NCBI GenBank assembly: GCA_965653225.1
Contig: CBFGZI010000043.1
Coordinates: 1 to 26,755, forward strand
DNA: 26,755 bases
Source: JALZDI01 sp965653225
Lineage (GTDB): Bacteria; Actinomycetota; Actinomycetes; Propionibacteriales; Nocardioidaceae
Direction: 5' to 3'
The position numbers and the translations under genes were made by a program. Below are positions 1 through 6,433 of this stretch, piece by piece (the first letter of the stretch is position 1; the number at the start of each line of letters is the position of its first letter). Below the pieces are notes generated by a model that saw only the letters and a program-made list of their open reading frames with translations, ran no database searches and had not been told where the DNA came from.

Positions 1-948
1 CCCGGCCGACCGAGGCACCACTGGGGCCGGAGGGATCCGTGGACCGGGCCGCCATCCCATCGGCCGGCCGCGCTCGGCCGATACCTGGGCGAGCTGGTCG
101 AGCCGCTGCTGCAGCGGCGGGTGGGTGGCCAGCAGCGAGTTGAGGCTGGCGCCCTTGACGGCGGGGGCGATGAAGAACGCGTTCATCTTCTCGTTCGAGC
201 GCAGGTCGCGGGTGGGGATGCGGGCCATCTCGCCGGAGATCTTGGTCAGCGCCGAGGCAAGCGCGGACGGCTTGCCGGTGAGGAACGCGCCGGAGCGGTC
301 CGCGCACAGCTCGCGGTAGCGCGAGAGCACCCGGGTGAGCACGAAGCTGATGGCCGCCACCACCAGGCTGACGAGCCAGATCACCAGGAACGGGATGCCG
401 TTCTGGTTGTTGCGGTTGCCGCCGCCGAAGAACAGCGCATAGCGGGTGATCAGGCCGGCCACCACGCCGAGGAACGACGCGACCGTCATGACCGCCACGT
501 CACGGTGCGCCACGTGCGACAGCTCGTGCGCGAGCACTCCCTCGAGCTCCTCGGCGTTGATCCGGCGCATGATGCCGGTGGTGACGCACACGGCGGAGTG
601 CTTGGGCGAGCGTCCGGTCGCGAACGCGTTCGGCATGTCCATGTCGGCGATGTAGACCCGCGGCTTGGGCATGTCCGCCATCGCGCACAGCCGATCGACC
701 ATCCCGTGCAGCTCGGGCGCCTGCTGCGGCGACACCTCACGGGCGCGCATGGCGGCCAGCGCGACCTTGTCGGAGAAGTACCACTGGCCGACGGCCATCG
801 CCGCCGCCAGCACGAGCACGAAGCCGGTGCCCGCGCCCTGGCTGATCAGCAGCGCCATGAACGCCAGGTACAGCACTGCCATCAGGGCCATGACCAGCGT
901 CATCCGCGAGGTCAGGCCCCGGTCCTTGATGAATCTCGTACGCGCCAT
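1..948 (-). CDS. htpX: HtpX-type zinc metalloprotease, C-terminus cut by window edge
   Basis: Membrane-bound M48 protease that degrades misfolded or damaged membrane proteins. Reading from the ATG at 948 to base 1 gives 316 codons with no stop, so the gene continues out of the window. Two hydrophobic segments lie near the N-terminus (about residues 16-55), followed by the zinc motif HELSH at residues 141-145, two more membrane segments (about 155-200), and the third zinc ligand in RELCADR (Glu213). This is the M48B order. The tail after about residue 295 is Pro/Arg-rich and looks non-conserved. It lies 106 bases downstream of pspA-pspAA on the same strand, which suggests a shared role in envelope stress. 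The leader on the minus strand contains GGAAC, 17 bases, then CGTCG, which resembles an ECF sigma promoter; that is only a weak suggestion. Confidence 0.93.
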   Translation of the reverse strand, partial: MARTRFIKDRGLTSRMTLVMALMAVLYLAFMALLISQGAGTGFVLVLAAAMAVGQWYFSDKVALAAMRAREVSPQQAPELHGMVDRLCAMADMPKPRVYIADMDMPNAFATGRSPKHSAVCVTTGIMRRINAEELEGVLAHELSHVAHRDVAVMTVASFLGVVAGLITRYALFFGGGNRNNQNGIPFLVIWLVSLVVAAISFVLTRVLSRYRELCADRSGAFLTGKPSALASALTKISGEMARIPTRDLRSNEKMNAFFIAPAVKGASLNSLLATHPPLQQRLDQLAQVSAERGRPMGWRPGPRIPPAPVVPRSAG

Positions 949-1054
949 CGCGACGGTCACGCGCCCCTTCTGGTTCCGGTCACCTGGTACGACGCTCGGC
1001 ACCGGCCTTTTGTTCCTCTTGTTACGCCTTCCACAGGCGGTTCTTATGCGTTCC

Positions 1055-1333
1055 TCAGCCGGGGATGAGCCCCTCGTCGCTGAGCAGGTCCCTGACCTCG
1101 TCGATCGAGGCGTCCGCGGGCGGGAGCACCAGGTCGGAGTCGACCAGCTCCTCGAGGCGGACCTGGTCGCCGCCGCGGCGTACGGCCGCCAGCAGGTCCT
1201 CCAGCGCCACCCGGAAGGCCGCCTCGTCACCGGCCTCGACCGCCTGCTCGACCTTGGCGTCGAGCGGGTTCAGGTCGTCGACGGCGCCGTCGTCGAGGCG
1301 CCACTGCCCCTCCGCCAGGATCCGGACGATCAT
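1055..1333 (-). CDS. pspAA: PspA-associated protein PspAA
   Basis: A 92-residue soluble protein with no signal peptide or membrane segment. The opening MIVRILAEGQWRLDD and the ending VRDLLSDEGLIPG match what I recall of the actinobacterial PspAA family, small partners encoded beside PspA. Its biochemical role is not established; it presumably modulates PspA assembly or membrane binding. Its ATG overlaps the pspA stop codon by four bases (ATGA read on the minus strand, 1330-1333), so it is probably translationally coupled to pspA. Confidence 0.85.
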   Translation of the reverse strand: MIVRILAEGQWRLDDGAVDDLNPLDAKVEQAVEAGDEAAFRVALEDLLAAVRRGGDQVRLEELVDSDLVLPPADASIDEVRDLLSDEGLIPG

Positions 1334-2133
1334 GCCTGTTCCCCCTCGCGTCTGGACTGCTGCGCCGTGTCGGCCTGCTCACCGGTGCCGGCATCGGCGG
1401 CCTGGTCGATCTGCTTCGGCGCCTCCGCGCCGCCGCCGACCTGCTGCTTCATCTTGGCCAGCTCCAGCTCGACGTCGGAGCTGGACGACATCGCGTCGAG
1501 CTCGCGGGCGATGTCGTCCTGGCCGCCCGGCGAGGTGACGTCGTCGAGGGCACCGGATGCCATCAGCTCGTCGATCGCGCCCGCGCGGGCCTCCATCTGC
1601 GCGGTCTTGTCCTGCGCCCGCTGCAGCGCGTAGCCGACGTCGCCCATCTCCTCGGAGATACCGGAGAACGCCTCGCCGATCTTGGTCTGCGCCTCGGCCG
1701 CCGTGTAGGTGGCCTTCATCGTCTCCTTCTGCGTGCGGAACGCCTCCACCTTGGCCTGCAGCCGCTGCGAGGCCACCGTGAGCTCCTCCTCCTTGGCCTG
1801 CAGCTGGGCGTGCTGCTGCTGCAGCGAGTCGAGCTGAGGCTGGATGCCCGAGCGCCGGGTCAGCGCCTCACGCGCCAGGTCCTCGCGTCCCATGGACAGC
1901 GCCTTCTGGGCCTGGTCGTGCAGCTTCTGCTGCTGCTGCTGGAGCTGGTTGAGCTGGAGCTCGAGGCGCTTGCGGCTGGTGGCCACGTCGGCGACGCCGC
2001 GGCGTACCTTCTGCAGCAGCTCGAGCTGCTTCTGGTAGCTGTAGTCGAGCGTCTCGCGCGGGTCTTCGGCGCGGTCGAGTGCCTTGTTGGCCTTGGACCG
2101 GAAGATCAGGCCCATGCGCTTCATGATGCTCAT
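1330..2133 (-). CDS. pspA: PspA/IM30 (ESCRT-III-like) membrane stress protein
   Basis: A 267-residue protein of the PspA/Vipp1 family, which coats and stabilises the inner face of a damaged cytoplasmic membrane. The N-terminal segment (about residues 1-25, MSIMKRMGLIFRSKANKALD) is the family's amphipathic membrane-binding helix. The EDPRETLDYSY motif follows, then a long Gln/Leu-rich coiled coil (about 30-190) and an acidic, low-complexity tail. A second in-frame ATG three codons in is an alternative start. A TAAGGT hexamer on the minus strand (2193-2188) is a possible -10 box, with no convincing -35. The gene diverges from the DUF3043 gene and leads the pspA-pspAA pair, with htpX downstream. 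Confidence 0.9.
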   Translation of the reverse strand: MSIMKRMGLIFRSKANKALDRAEDPRETLDYSYQKQLELLQKVRRGVADVATSRKRLELQLNQLQQQQQKLHDQAQKALSMGREDLAREALTRRSGIQPQLDSLQQQHAQLQAKEEELTVASQRLQAKVEAFRTQKETMKATYTAAEAQTKIGEAFSGISEEMGDVGYALQRAQDKTAQMEARAGAIDELMASGALDDVTSPGGQDDIARELDAMSSSSDVELELAKMKQQVGGGAEAPKQIDQAADAGTGEQADTAQQSRREGEQA

Positions 2134-2277
2134 GGCGGAGCGGCGCCCCCTTCTCAGTGTTCACGGCTGCCGGGCGGAGACAATTCAACCTTACGTCGGG
2201 CAGCGCGAGGCGGGGGAGGATTGCGGTGAGTAGGCTGGATCGTCCCGCAGGTGGCAGCAGGTAGTGAGGCAGCACTC

Positions 2278-2874
2278 GTGTTCGGTTGGCGTACGACGAA
2301 GAAGAGCGACGAACCGGTCGCCGAGCAGACGTCTTCAACGGCGGCCGGCAAGGGCCGCCCAACACCCAAGCGCAGCGACGCGGAGCGCCAGCGCAAGAAG
2401 CGGATGTCGCCCCCGCGCAACCGCAAGGAGGCCAGCGCGATCCAGCGGGAGCGGATGCGGGTCGAGCGCGAGAAGCGGATGAAGGCCATGCAGTCCGGCG
2501 ACGACCGGTACCTGCCGGCGCGCGACCAGGGCCCGGTCCGCCGTTTCACCCGCGACTTCGTCGACTCCCGGCGCAACTTCGGTGAGCTGCTGCTGCCGCT
2601 GCTGGTGCTGATCCTGGTGCTCAGCTTCGTCGGGAACACCCAGCTGTGGGCGCAGCAGGCGACCGCGACGATCTGGACGATGACCATCGTCCTGACCGCG
2701 CTCGACACCGTGTTCATGACGGTCCGGCTGGGCCGCCAGCTGAAGGTGCGGTTCCCCGACACCTCCACCCGGGGCGCGAAGTTCTACGGCACGCTGCGCA
2801 GCAGCCAGCTGCGCCCGCTGCGCATGCCCAAGCCGCAGGTCAAGCCCGGACAGCAGCTGTCCGACCGCTACTGA
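2278..2874 (+). CDS. DUF3043 family membrane protein
   Basis: A 198-residue protein of unknown function from a family I know mainly in actinobacteria. I chose the GTG at 2278 because family members start close to a short MFGxxxK-type sequence; the longer in-frame start at 2251 adds nine residues that look non-coding. The N-terminal half is strongly basic (GKGRPTPKRSDAERQRKK and further Arg/Lys clusters). Two membrane segments follow, LLLPLLVLILVLSFVG and IWTMTIVLTALDTVFM, and then a basic C-terminus with the conserved-looking FYGTLRSSQLRPLRMPKP. The topology suggests a large basic cytoplasmic domain anchored by a hairpin of two helices. It is divergent from pspA with 144 bases between starts. 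Confidence 0.85.
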   Translation: MFGWRTTKKSDEPVAEQTSSTAAGKGRPTPKRSDAERQRKKRMSPPRNRKEASAIQRERMRVEREKRMKAMQSGDDRYLPARDQGPVRRFTRDFVDSRRNFGELLLPLLVLILVLSFVGNTQLWAQQATATIWTMTIVLTALDTVFMTVRLGRQLKVRFPDTSTRGAKFYGTLRSSQLRPLRMPKPQVKPGQQLSDRY

Positions 2875-2922
2875 CAGGCCCTACCGACGCTGCCGGTGAC
2901 CAGGCCGGCGGACGTCGCGCGC

Positions 2923-2959
2923 TTGGACCGTGCAAACACGTCTGCGTAAGGTCGAGCCC
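2923..2959 (+). promoter_or_regulatory. Promoter of the aldo/keto reductase, leaderless type
   Basis: TTGGAC at 2923-2928 and TAAGGT at 2947-2952 are separated by 18 bases. The -10 box is followed by exactly seven bases before the ATG at 2960, so transcription should begin at or next to the start codon. No convincing Shine-Dalgarno sequence lies upstream, which agrees with a leaderless mRNA. Confidence 0.65.
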
Positions 2960-3967
2960 ATGGAATTTCGCAACCTGGGTTCAAGCGGTCTGAAGATCTC
3001 GGAGATCGCATACGGCAACTGGCTCACGCACGGCTCGCAGGTCGAGGAGGAGCAGGCGAAGGCCTGCGTGCGTCAGGCACTCGACGAGGGCATCACCACG
3101 TTCGACACCGCGGACGTCTACGCCAACACCAGGGCCGAGGAGGTGCTCGGCCGTGCGCTGGAGGGTGAGCGCCGAGAGTCGCTGGAGATCTTCACCAAGG
3201 TCTACTTCCCGACCGGCCCGGGTGCGCACAACGACCACGGCTTGTCGCGCAAGCACATCCAGGAGTCGATCAACGGCTCGCTTCGACGCCTCAAGACCGA
3301 CCACGTCGACCTCTACCAAGCGCACCGCTACGACCACGAGACGCCGCTCGAGGAGACGATGGAGGCGTTCGCCGACGTCGTACGCCAGGGCAAGGCGCAC
3401 TACATCGGCGTCTCGGAGTGGACCGCGCAGCAGATCCGCGAGGCGCACGGTCTCGCCCGCGAGCTGAAGATCCCGTTCGTGTCGAACCAGCCGCAGTACA
3501 ACATGCTGTGGCGGGTCATCGAGGCCGAGGTGGTCCCCACCTCCGAGGAGCTCGGCGTGGGTCAGGTCGTGTGGTCGCCGATCGCGCAGGGCGCGCTGAC
3601 CGGCAAGTACGAGCCGGGCGCGAAGCCGCCGGCCGACTCCCGGGCCACCGACGACAAGGGCGGCGCGGACATGATCGCGCGCTGGATGAACGACGACGTG
3701 CTGTCCCGCATCCAGCAGCTGAAGCCGCTCGCGCAGGACGCGGGACTCTCAATGGCCCAGCTCGCGGTCGCGTGGGTGCTGCAGAACAGCAACGTGTCGG
3801 CGGCGATCATCGGCGCCTCGCGTCCGGAGCAGGTCACCGACAACGTGAAGGCGTCCGGGGTCAAGCTCGACGCCGACCTGCTGAAGAAGATCGACGAGGT
3901 GCTCGACCCGGTCGTGGAGCGCGACCCGGCCGAGACCAAGTCACCCCCGCGCCGCGTCTTCGGGTGA
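2960..3967 (+). CDS. Aldo/keto reductase, potassium-channel beta-subunit-like
   Basis: A 335-residue NADP(H)-dependent oxidoreductase with a TIM-barrel fold. The catalytic tetrad is visible as Asp49 (FDTADVY), Tyr54, Lys80 (FTKVYF) and His122 (YQAHRYD). The cofactor-binding end carries AIIGASRPEQVTDN. The motif pattern resembles the Kv-beta/YghZ branch of the superfamily, whose members reduce a broad range of aldehydes and ketones; the natural substrate cannot be told from sequence. I chose the ATG at 2960 over the upstream in-frame codon at 2930 because of the promoter spacing and because MEFRNLGSSGLKIS is the usual family start. It appears monocistronic. Confidence 0.93.
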   Translation: MEFRNLGSSGLKISEIAYGNWLTHGSQVEEEQAKACVRQALDEGITTFDTADVYANTRAEEVLGRALEGERRESLEIFTKVYFPTGPGAHNDHGLSRKHIQESINGSLRRLKTDHVDLYQAHRYDHETPLEETMEAFADVVRQGKAHYIGVSEWTAQQIREAHGLARELKIPFVSNQPQYNMLWRVIEAEVVPTSEELGVGQVVWSPIAQGALTGKYEPGAKPPADSRATDDKGGADMIARWMNDDVLSRIQQLKPLAQDAGLSMAQLAVAWVLQNSNVSAAIIGASRPEQVTDNVKASGVKLDADLLKKIDEVLDPVVERDPAETKSPPRRVFG

Positions 3968-3982
3968 TCCCCTGAAGGCGCA

Positions 3983-4122
3983 TTGACGCGTCACTAGGTG
4001 GGTGCGCGTGCTCACGAGGGCGTGACGCGCCATATCTCTTGCAGCGGTTTGCAGGAAATATGGCGCGTCACCGCTTGGTGGGGGTGCGCGTCACCCGGAA
4101 CCTTGGCGCGTCACGGCTTGGT
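3983..4122. repeat. Cluster of GCGTCAC-containing repeats
   Basis: The spacer between two convergent genes holds five copies of GCGTCAC or its complement (3988-3994, 4022-4028 inverted, 4065-4071, 4088-4094, 4108-4114). The longest direct repeat is tggcgcgtcacSgcttggt at 4061-4079 and 4104-4122, with 18 of 19 positions identical. TGACGCGTCA at 3984-3993 is itself a perfect palindrome. There is no plausible coding sequence. It may be a dispersed intergenic repeat family; a genome-wide count would tell. Confidence 0.7.
4022..4071. terminator. Perfect 14-bp inverted repeat, possible bidirectional terminator
   Basis: The arms GTGACGCGCCATAT (4022-4035) and ATATGGCGCGTCAC (4058-4071) are perfectly complementary and enclose a 22-base loop that contains TTGCAG twice. 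The hairpin lies between the ends of the plus-strand aldo/keto reductase and the minus-strand small protein, which suits a two-way terminator. There is no T tract on either side, so an intrinsic terminator of the classical kind is not shown. Confidence 0.5.
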
Positions 4123-4325
4123 CAGGGGTGGAGGGGCATCGGGCCGTAGACCTCGCGGCCGTCCTCGTAGAGGCGCACGGCGTCGACACCCTCGTCGGCC
4201 AGGTCGCGCCACACCTCGCCCAGCCAGCTCTCCGCGTCGCCCTGGGCGGGGAACTCCTGCCCGTCGTTGTCACCCGCGGACACCTCCTTGCCCGAGGCGT
4301 CCTCGAAGTGCCACTTCCAGGTCAT
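4122..4325 (-). CDS. Small conserved hypothetical protein
   Basis: A 67-residue acidic soluble protein (MTWKWHFEDASGKE at the start; DAESWLGEVWRDL in the middle; EDGREVYGPMPLHP at the end). From memory, similar short proteins with a central DAESWLGE and a terminal YGPM motif are common in actinobacterial genomes without assigned function. There is no membrane segment, Cys pair or known catalytic motif. It diverges from the riboswitch-controlled operon, and its ATG lies about 35 bases from the likely riboswitch start, so the two promoters must be closely packed. Confidence 0.75.
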   Translation of the reverse strand: MTWKWHFEDASGKEVSAGDNDGQEFPAQGDAESWLGEVWRDLADEGVDAVRLYEDGREVYGPMPLHP

Positions 4326-4357
4326 GGGTCACGTCCTCCCGGTGATACGGTCGTGCG

Positions 4358-4492
4358 CAGCAACGATGCCATGCGCAGGGAAAGCCGGTCGAAGTCCGGC
4401 GCTGACCCGCAACCGTAGGCCGTCGCCACCCCCTGTAGCCAAGGAGTGCGCGGCAAGCCGGAGCACCTGGGCGTGGTCGCGGCTCCAGACAA
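4358..4492 (+). ncRNA. Cobalamin riboswitch
   Basis: The conserved core is readable: GGGAAAGCCGGT at about 4378-4389, a short hairpin, then GTCCGGCGCTGACCCGCAAC at about 4394-4413, and the B12 box AAGCCGGAGCACCTGG at 4455-4470. TGCGCA before the core can pair with TGCGCG just before the B12 box to close the central junction. Exact ends are approximate. An extended -10-like TGATACGGT at 4343-4351 could start the transcript. When adenosylcobalamin binds, such elements reduce expression of corrinoid uptake or synthesis genes, which agrees with the ECF transporter, cobU and cobS downstream. Confidence 0.9.
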
Positions 4493-4562
4493 CCGTCGAG
4501 GGATGCGGGGCGGAGCCGGGTCGACCCACACAGCTGCAAGGCGACATCGCTGGCCGGGAGCC

Positions 4563-4581
4563 CGGTTCGGTCTCGGAACCG
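4563..4581 (+). promoter_or_regulatory. Hairpin upstream of the first SD of the B12 operon
   Basis: CGGTTC (4563-4568) and GAACCG (4576-4581) can form a six-base stem with a seven-base loop. It ends eight bases before the AAAGG ribosome-binding site at 4590-4594. It may belong to the expression platform of the cobalamin riboswitch, acting on translation initiation; this is inferred from position only. Confidence 0.35.
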
Positions 4582-4603
4582 TGCACCGCAAAGGACCACA
4601 CCG

Positions 4604-5287
4604 ATGGCGCGCACCGCCAGACCCACCAACGTCGTACTCACCATGCTCACCCTGCTGGCGGCGCTCGCCGGCGTGGTCGCCCTCTCCGCCCCGGCGCAGG
4701 CCGAGTCCGGCTACAAGTTCTGGGGCTACTACCACCTCACCGGCGGCAAGTGGGTCGCGTCGTCGAAGGGCGCCGGCGGCTTCACGCCGGCCGACGGCTC
4801 CGTGGAGGGCTTCCGCTACGCCACCACCACCCAGTCCGACTTCGACCGGCCGCCGCGGGCGACGCCGTCGTTCGCCGACATCTGCGCCGGCACCCAGCCC
4901 GCGAAGGGCAAGAAGCGGGTCGCCCTGGTGCTCGACTACGGCACCACCCAGGACGCGCCGGACGGCGACAAGCCGCAGCAGGCCGAGGCGGAGTGCGCGG
5001 TCGTGCCCGCCAACGCCAGCACCCAGCAGGCGCTGGAGTCGGTCAAGCCGCTGCGGGTCGAGAAGGGCCTGATCTGCGCGATCGACGGGTACCCGTCGTC
5101 CGGCTGCGCCGAGCAGGTGAAGAACGCCACCGTCCCGGCGAACGAGAAGCCGGTCGACCTCGCGATGCCCGGCCAGGGCGACGCGTCCGACTCGCAGAAC
5201 AGCGCGGTGCTGCCCCTGGTGGGTGTGGGCGCCCTCGTCCTCCTCCTCGGCGGCGGCGCCGCGATCCTCGCGCGCAGGCGCAGGTAA
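4604..5287 (+). CDS. SCO2322-family secreted, membrane-anchored protein of B12 operon
   Basis: A 227-residue protein with an N-terminal signal peptide (hydrophobic 10-30, likely cleavage after AQA at 33), an extracellular domain, and a C-terminal membrane helix (about 202-223) ending in ARRRR. The domain has YKFWGYYHLTGGKW near its start and four cysteines (94, 131, 158, 168) that could form two disulfides. I recognise the pattern as the SCO2322 family, found beside ECF transporter genes in Streptomyces; its function is unknown to me. As first gene behind a cobalamin riboswitch it could bind extracellular corrinoids or assist the ECF transporter, but that is inference. AAAGG at 4590-4594 supports the ATG at 4604. 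Confidence 0.8.
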   Translation: MARTARPTNVVLTMLTLLAALAGVVALSAPAQAESGYKFWGYYHLTGGKWVASSKGAGGFTPADGSVEGFRYATTTQSDFDRPPRATPSFADICAGTQPAKGKKRVALVLDYGTTQDAPDGDKPQQAEAECAVVPANASTQQALESVKPLRVEKGLICAIDGYPSSGCAEQVKNATVPANEKPVDLAMPGQGDASDSQNSAVLPLVGVGALVLLLGGGAAILARRRR

Positions 5288-5302
5288 CCCGGTTCCGCCG
5301 CG

Positions 5303-6433
5303 ATGCTGAGCCCACTGGTACCCCGCGCCCTGCATCCGGGCGCGTGGTGGCTGTGGGCGATCGGGCTGGCGGCCGCGGCCAGCCGCACGACCAACCCGGT
5401 CGTGCTGGTGCTCGTCCTCGCCGTCTCCGGGCTGGTGGTCGCCGCCCGTCGCAGCGACGCGCCCTGGGGCAACTCCTACGCGGCGTTCCTGAAGCTGGCG
5501 CTGGTGATCATCGGCATCAGGATCGTGCTGGTGTCTGTGCTGTCCAGCAGCGCGCAGGGCGTCACCGTGCTGTTCTCGCTGCCGGAGATCCCGCTACCGG
5601 CGGTGTTCGCCGGCCTCAAGCTGGGGGGCATCGTCACGGCGGAAGCGGTGCTGCGCGCGTTGTACGAAGGGCTGCAGCTGGCCACCATCATCTGCGCCGT
5701 CGGCGCCGCCAACTCGCTGGCGAGCGCGCGCCGGCTGCTGCGCTGCGTGCCCGCCGCCCTGTACGAGGTCGGGGTCGCGACCGTGGTCGCGCTGACGTTC
5801 GCCCCCCAGCTGGTCAGCGACGCGGCCCGGGTGCGGGCCGCGCACCGGCTGCGCGGGCAGAGCGACACCGGGCTGCGGGCGATGGCCCGCACCGTGATGC
5901 CGGTGCTGGAGGGAGCCTTGGACCGCTCGGTCGAGCTGGCCGCGGCCATGGACTCCCGCGGCTCCGGGCGCACGACCGACGCGGGCCGGGTCGACCGCCG
6001 GGTGACGGCGCTGCTGACCTTCGGCGGCCTGCTCGGCGTGTGCGTGGGCGTGTACGGGCTGCTCGACGCCAGCGCGTCGCCCCTGCTGGGCCTGCCGAGC
6101 CTGCTGGTCGGCGCGGTGCTCGCCGCCACAGGGCTGGCGCTCGGCGGGCGGCGCACGCGGCGGACCCGCTACCGCCCCGACCCGTGGGCGCTGCCGGAGT
6201 GGCTGGTGGCCGGGAGCGGGCTGGTCGCCGCGACCGGGCTGTTCGTCACCGCTGCTGTCGACCCGGGGTCCCTGGAGCTCGCCGGGCCGCTGGTGGTACC
6301 CCCGGTTCCGTGGCTCGCGGTCGTGACCGTGCTGGTCGCGCTGCTGCCGGCGGCGGTGGCACCGCGGCCCCCGCGGGCGGGGAGCGCCGACCTAGCGGCG
6401 TCCGAGCCCGAGCGGGAGGAGGTGGCCGCGTGA
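5303..6433 (+). CDS. ECF transporter T component (EcfT)
   Basis: A 376-residue integral membrane protein, the scaffold that couples ATP hydrolysis to substrate uptake in energy-coupling-factor importers. Five or more hydrophobic segments are visible. The two cytoplasmic coupling motifs appear as RVRAAHRLRG and AAAMDSRGSG, the arginine-containing short motifs that contact the ATPases in this family. The extension after about residue 230 has further membrane segments, so the protein is longer than the usual 250-270 residues of EcfT. The stop TGA overlaps the GTG of the ATPase gene by three bases (GTGA at 6430-6433). Confidence 0.88.
   Translation: MLSPLVPRALHPGAWWLWAIGLAAAASRTTNPVVLVLVLAVSGLVVAARRSDAPWGNSYAAFLKLALVIIGIRIVLVSVLSSSAQGVTVLFSLPEIPLPAVFAGLKLGGIVTAEAVLRALYEGLQLATIICAVGAANSLASARRLLRCVPAALYEVGVATVVALTFAPQLVSDAARVRAAHRLRGQSDTGLRAMARTVMPVLEGALDRSVELAAAMDSRGSGRTTDAGRVDRRVTALLTFGGLLGVCVGVYGLLDASASPLLGLPSLLVGAVLAATGLALGGRRTRRTRYRPDPWALPEWLVAGSGLVAATGLFVTAAVDPGSLELAGPLVVPPVPWLAVVTVLVALLPAAVAPRPPRAGSADLAASEPEREEVAA

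Noticed and set aside
4267..6429. Very long plus-strand reading frame continuing upstream of the ATPase gene
   Set aside because: This part reads Arg/Gly/Ala-rich nonsense across the riboswitch, the SCO2322-type gene and ecfT; only the portion from the GTG at 6430 encodes recognisable domains.
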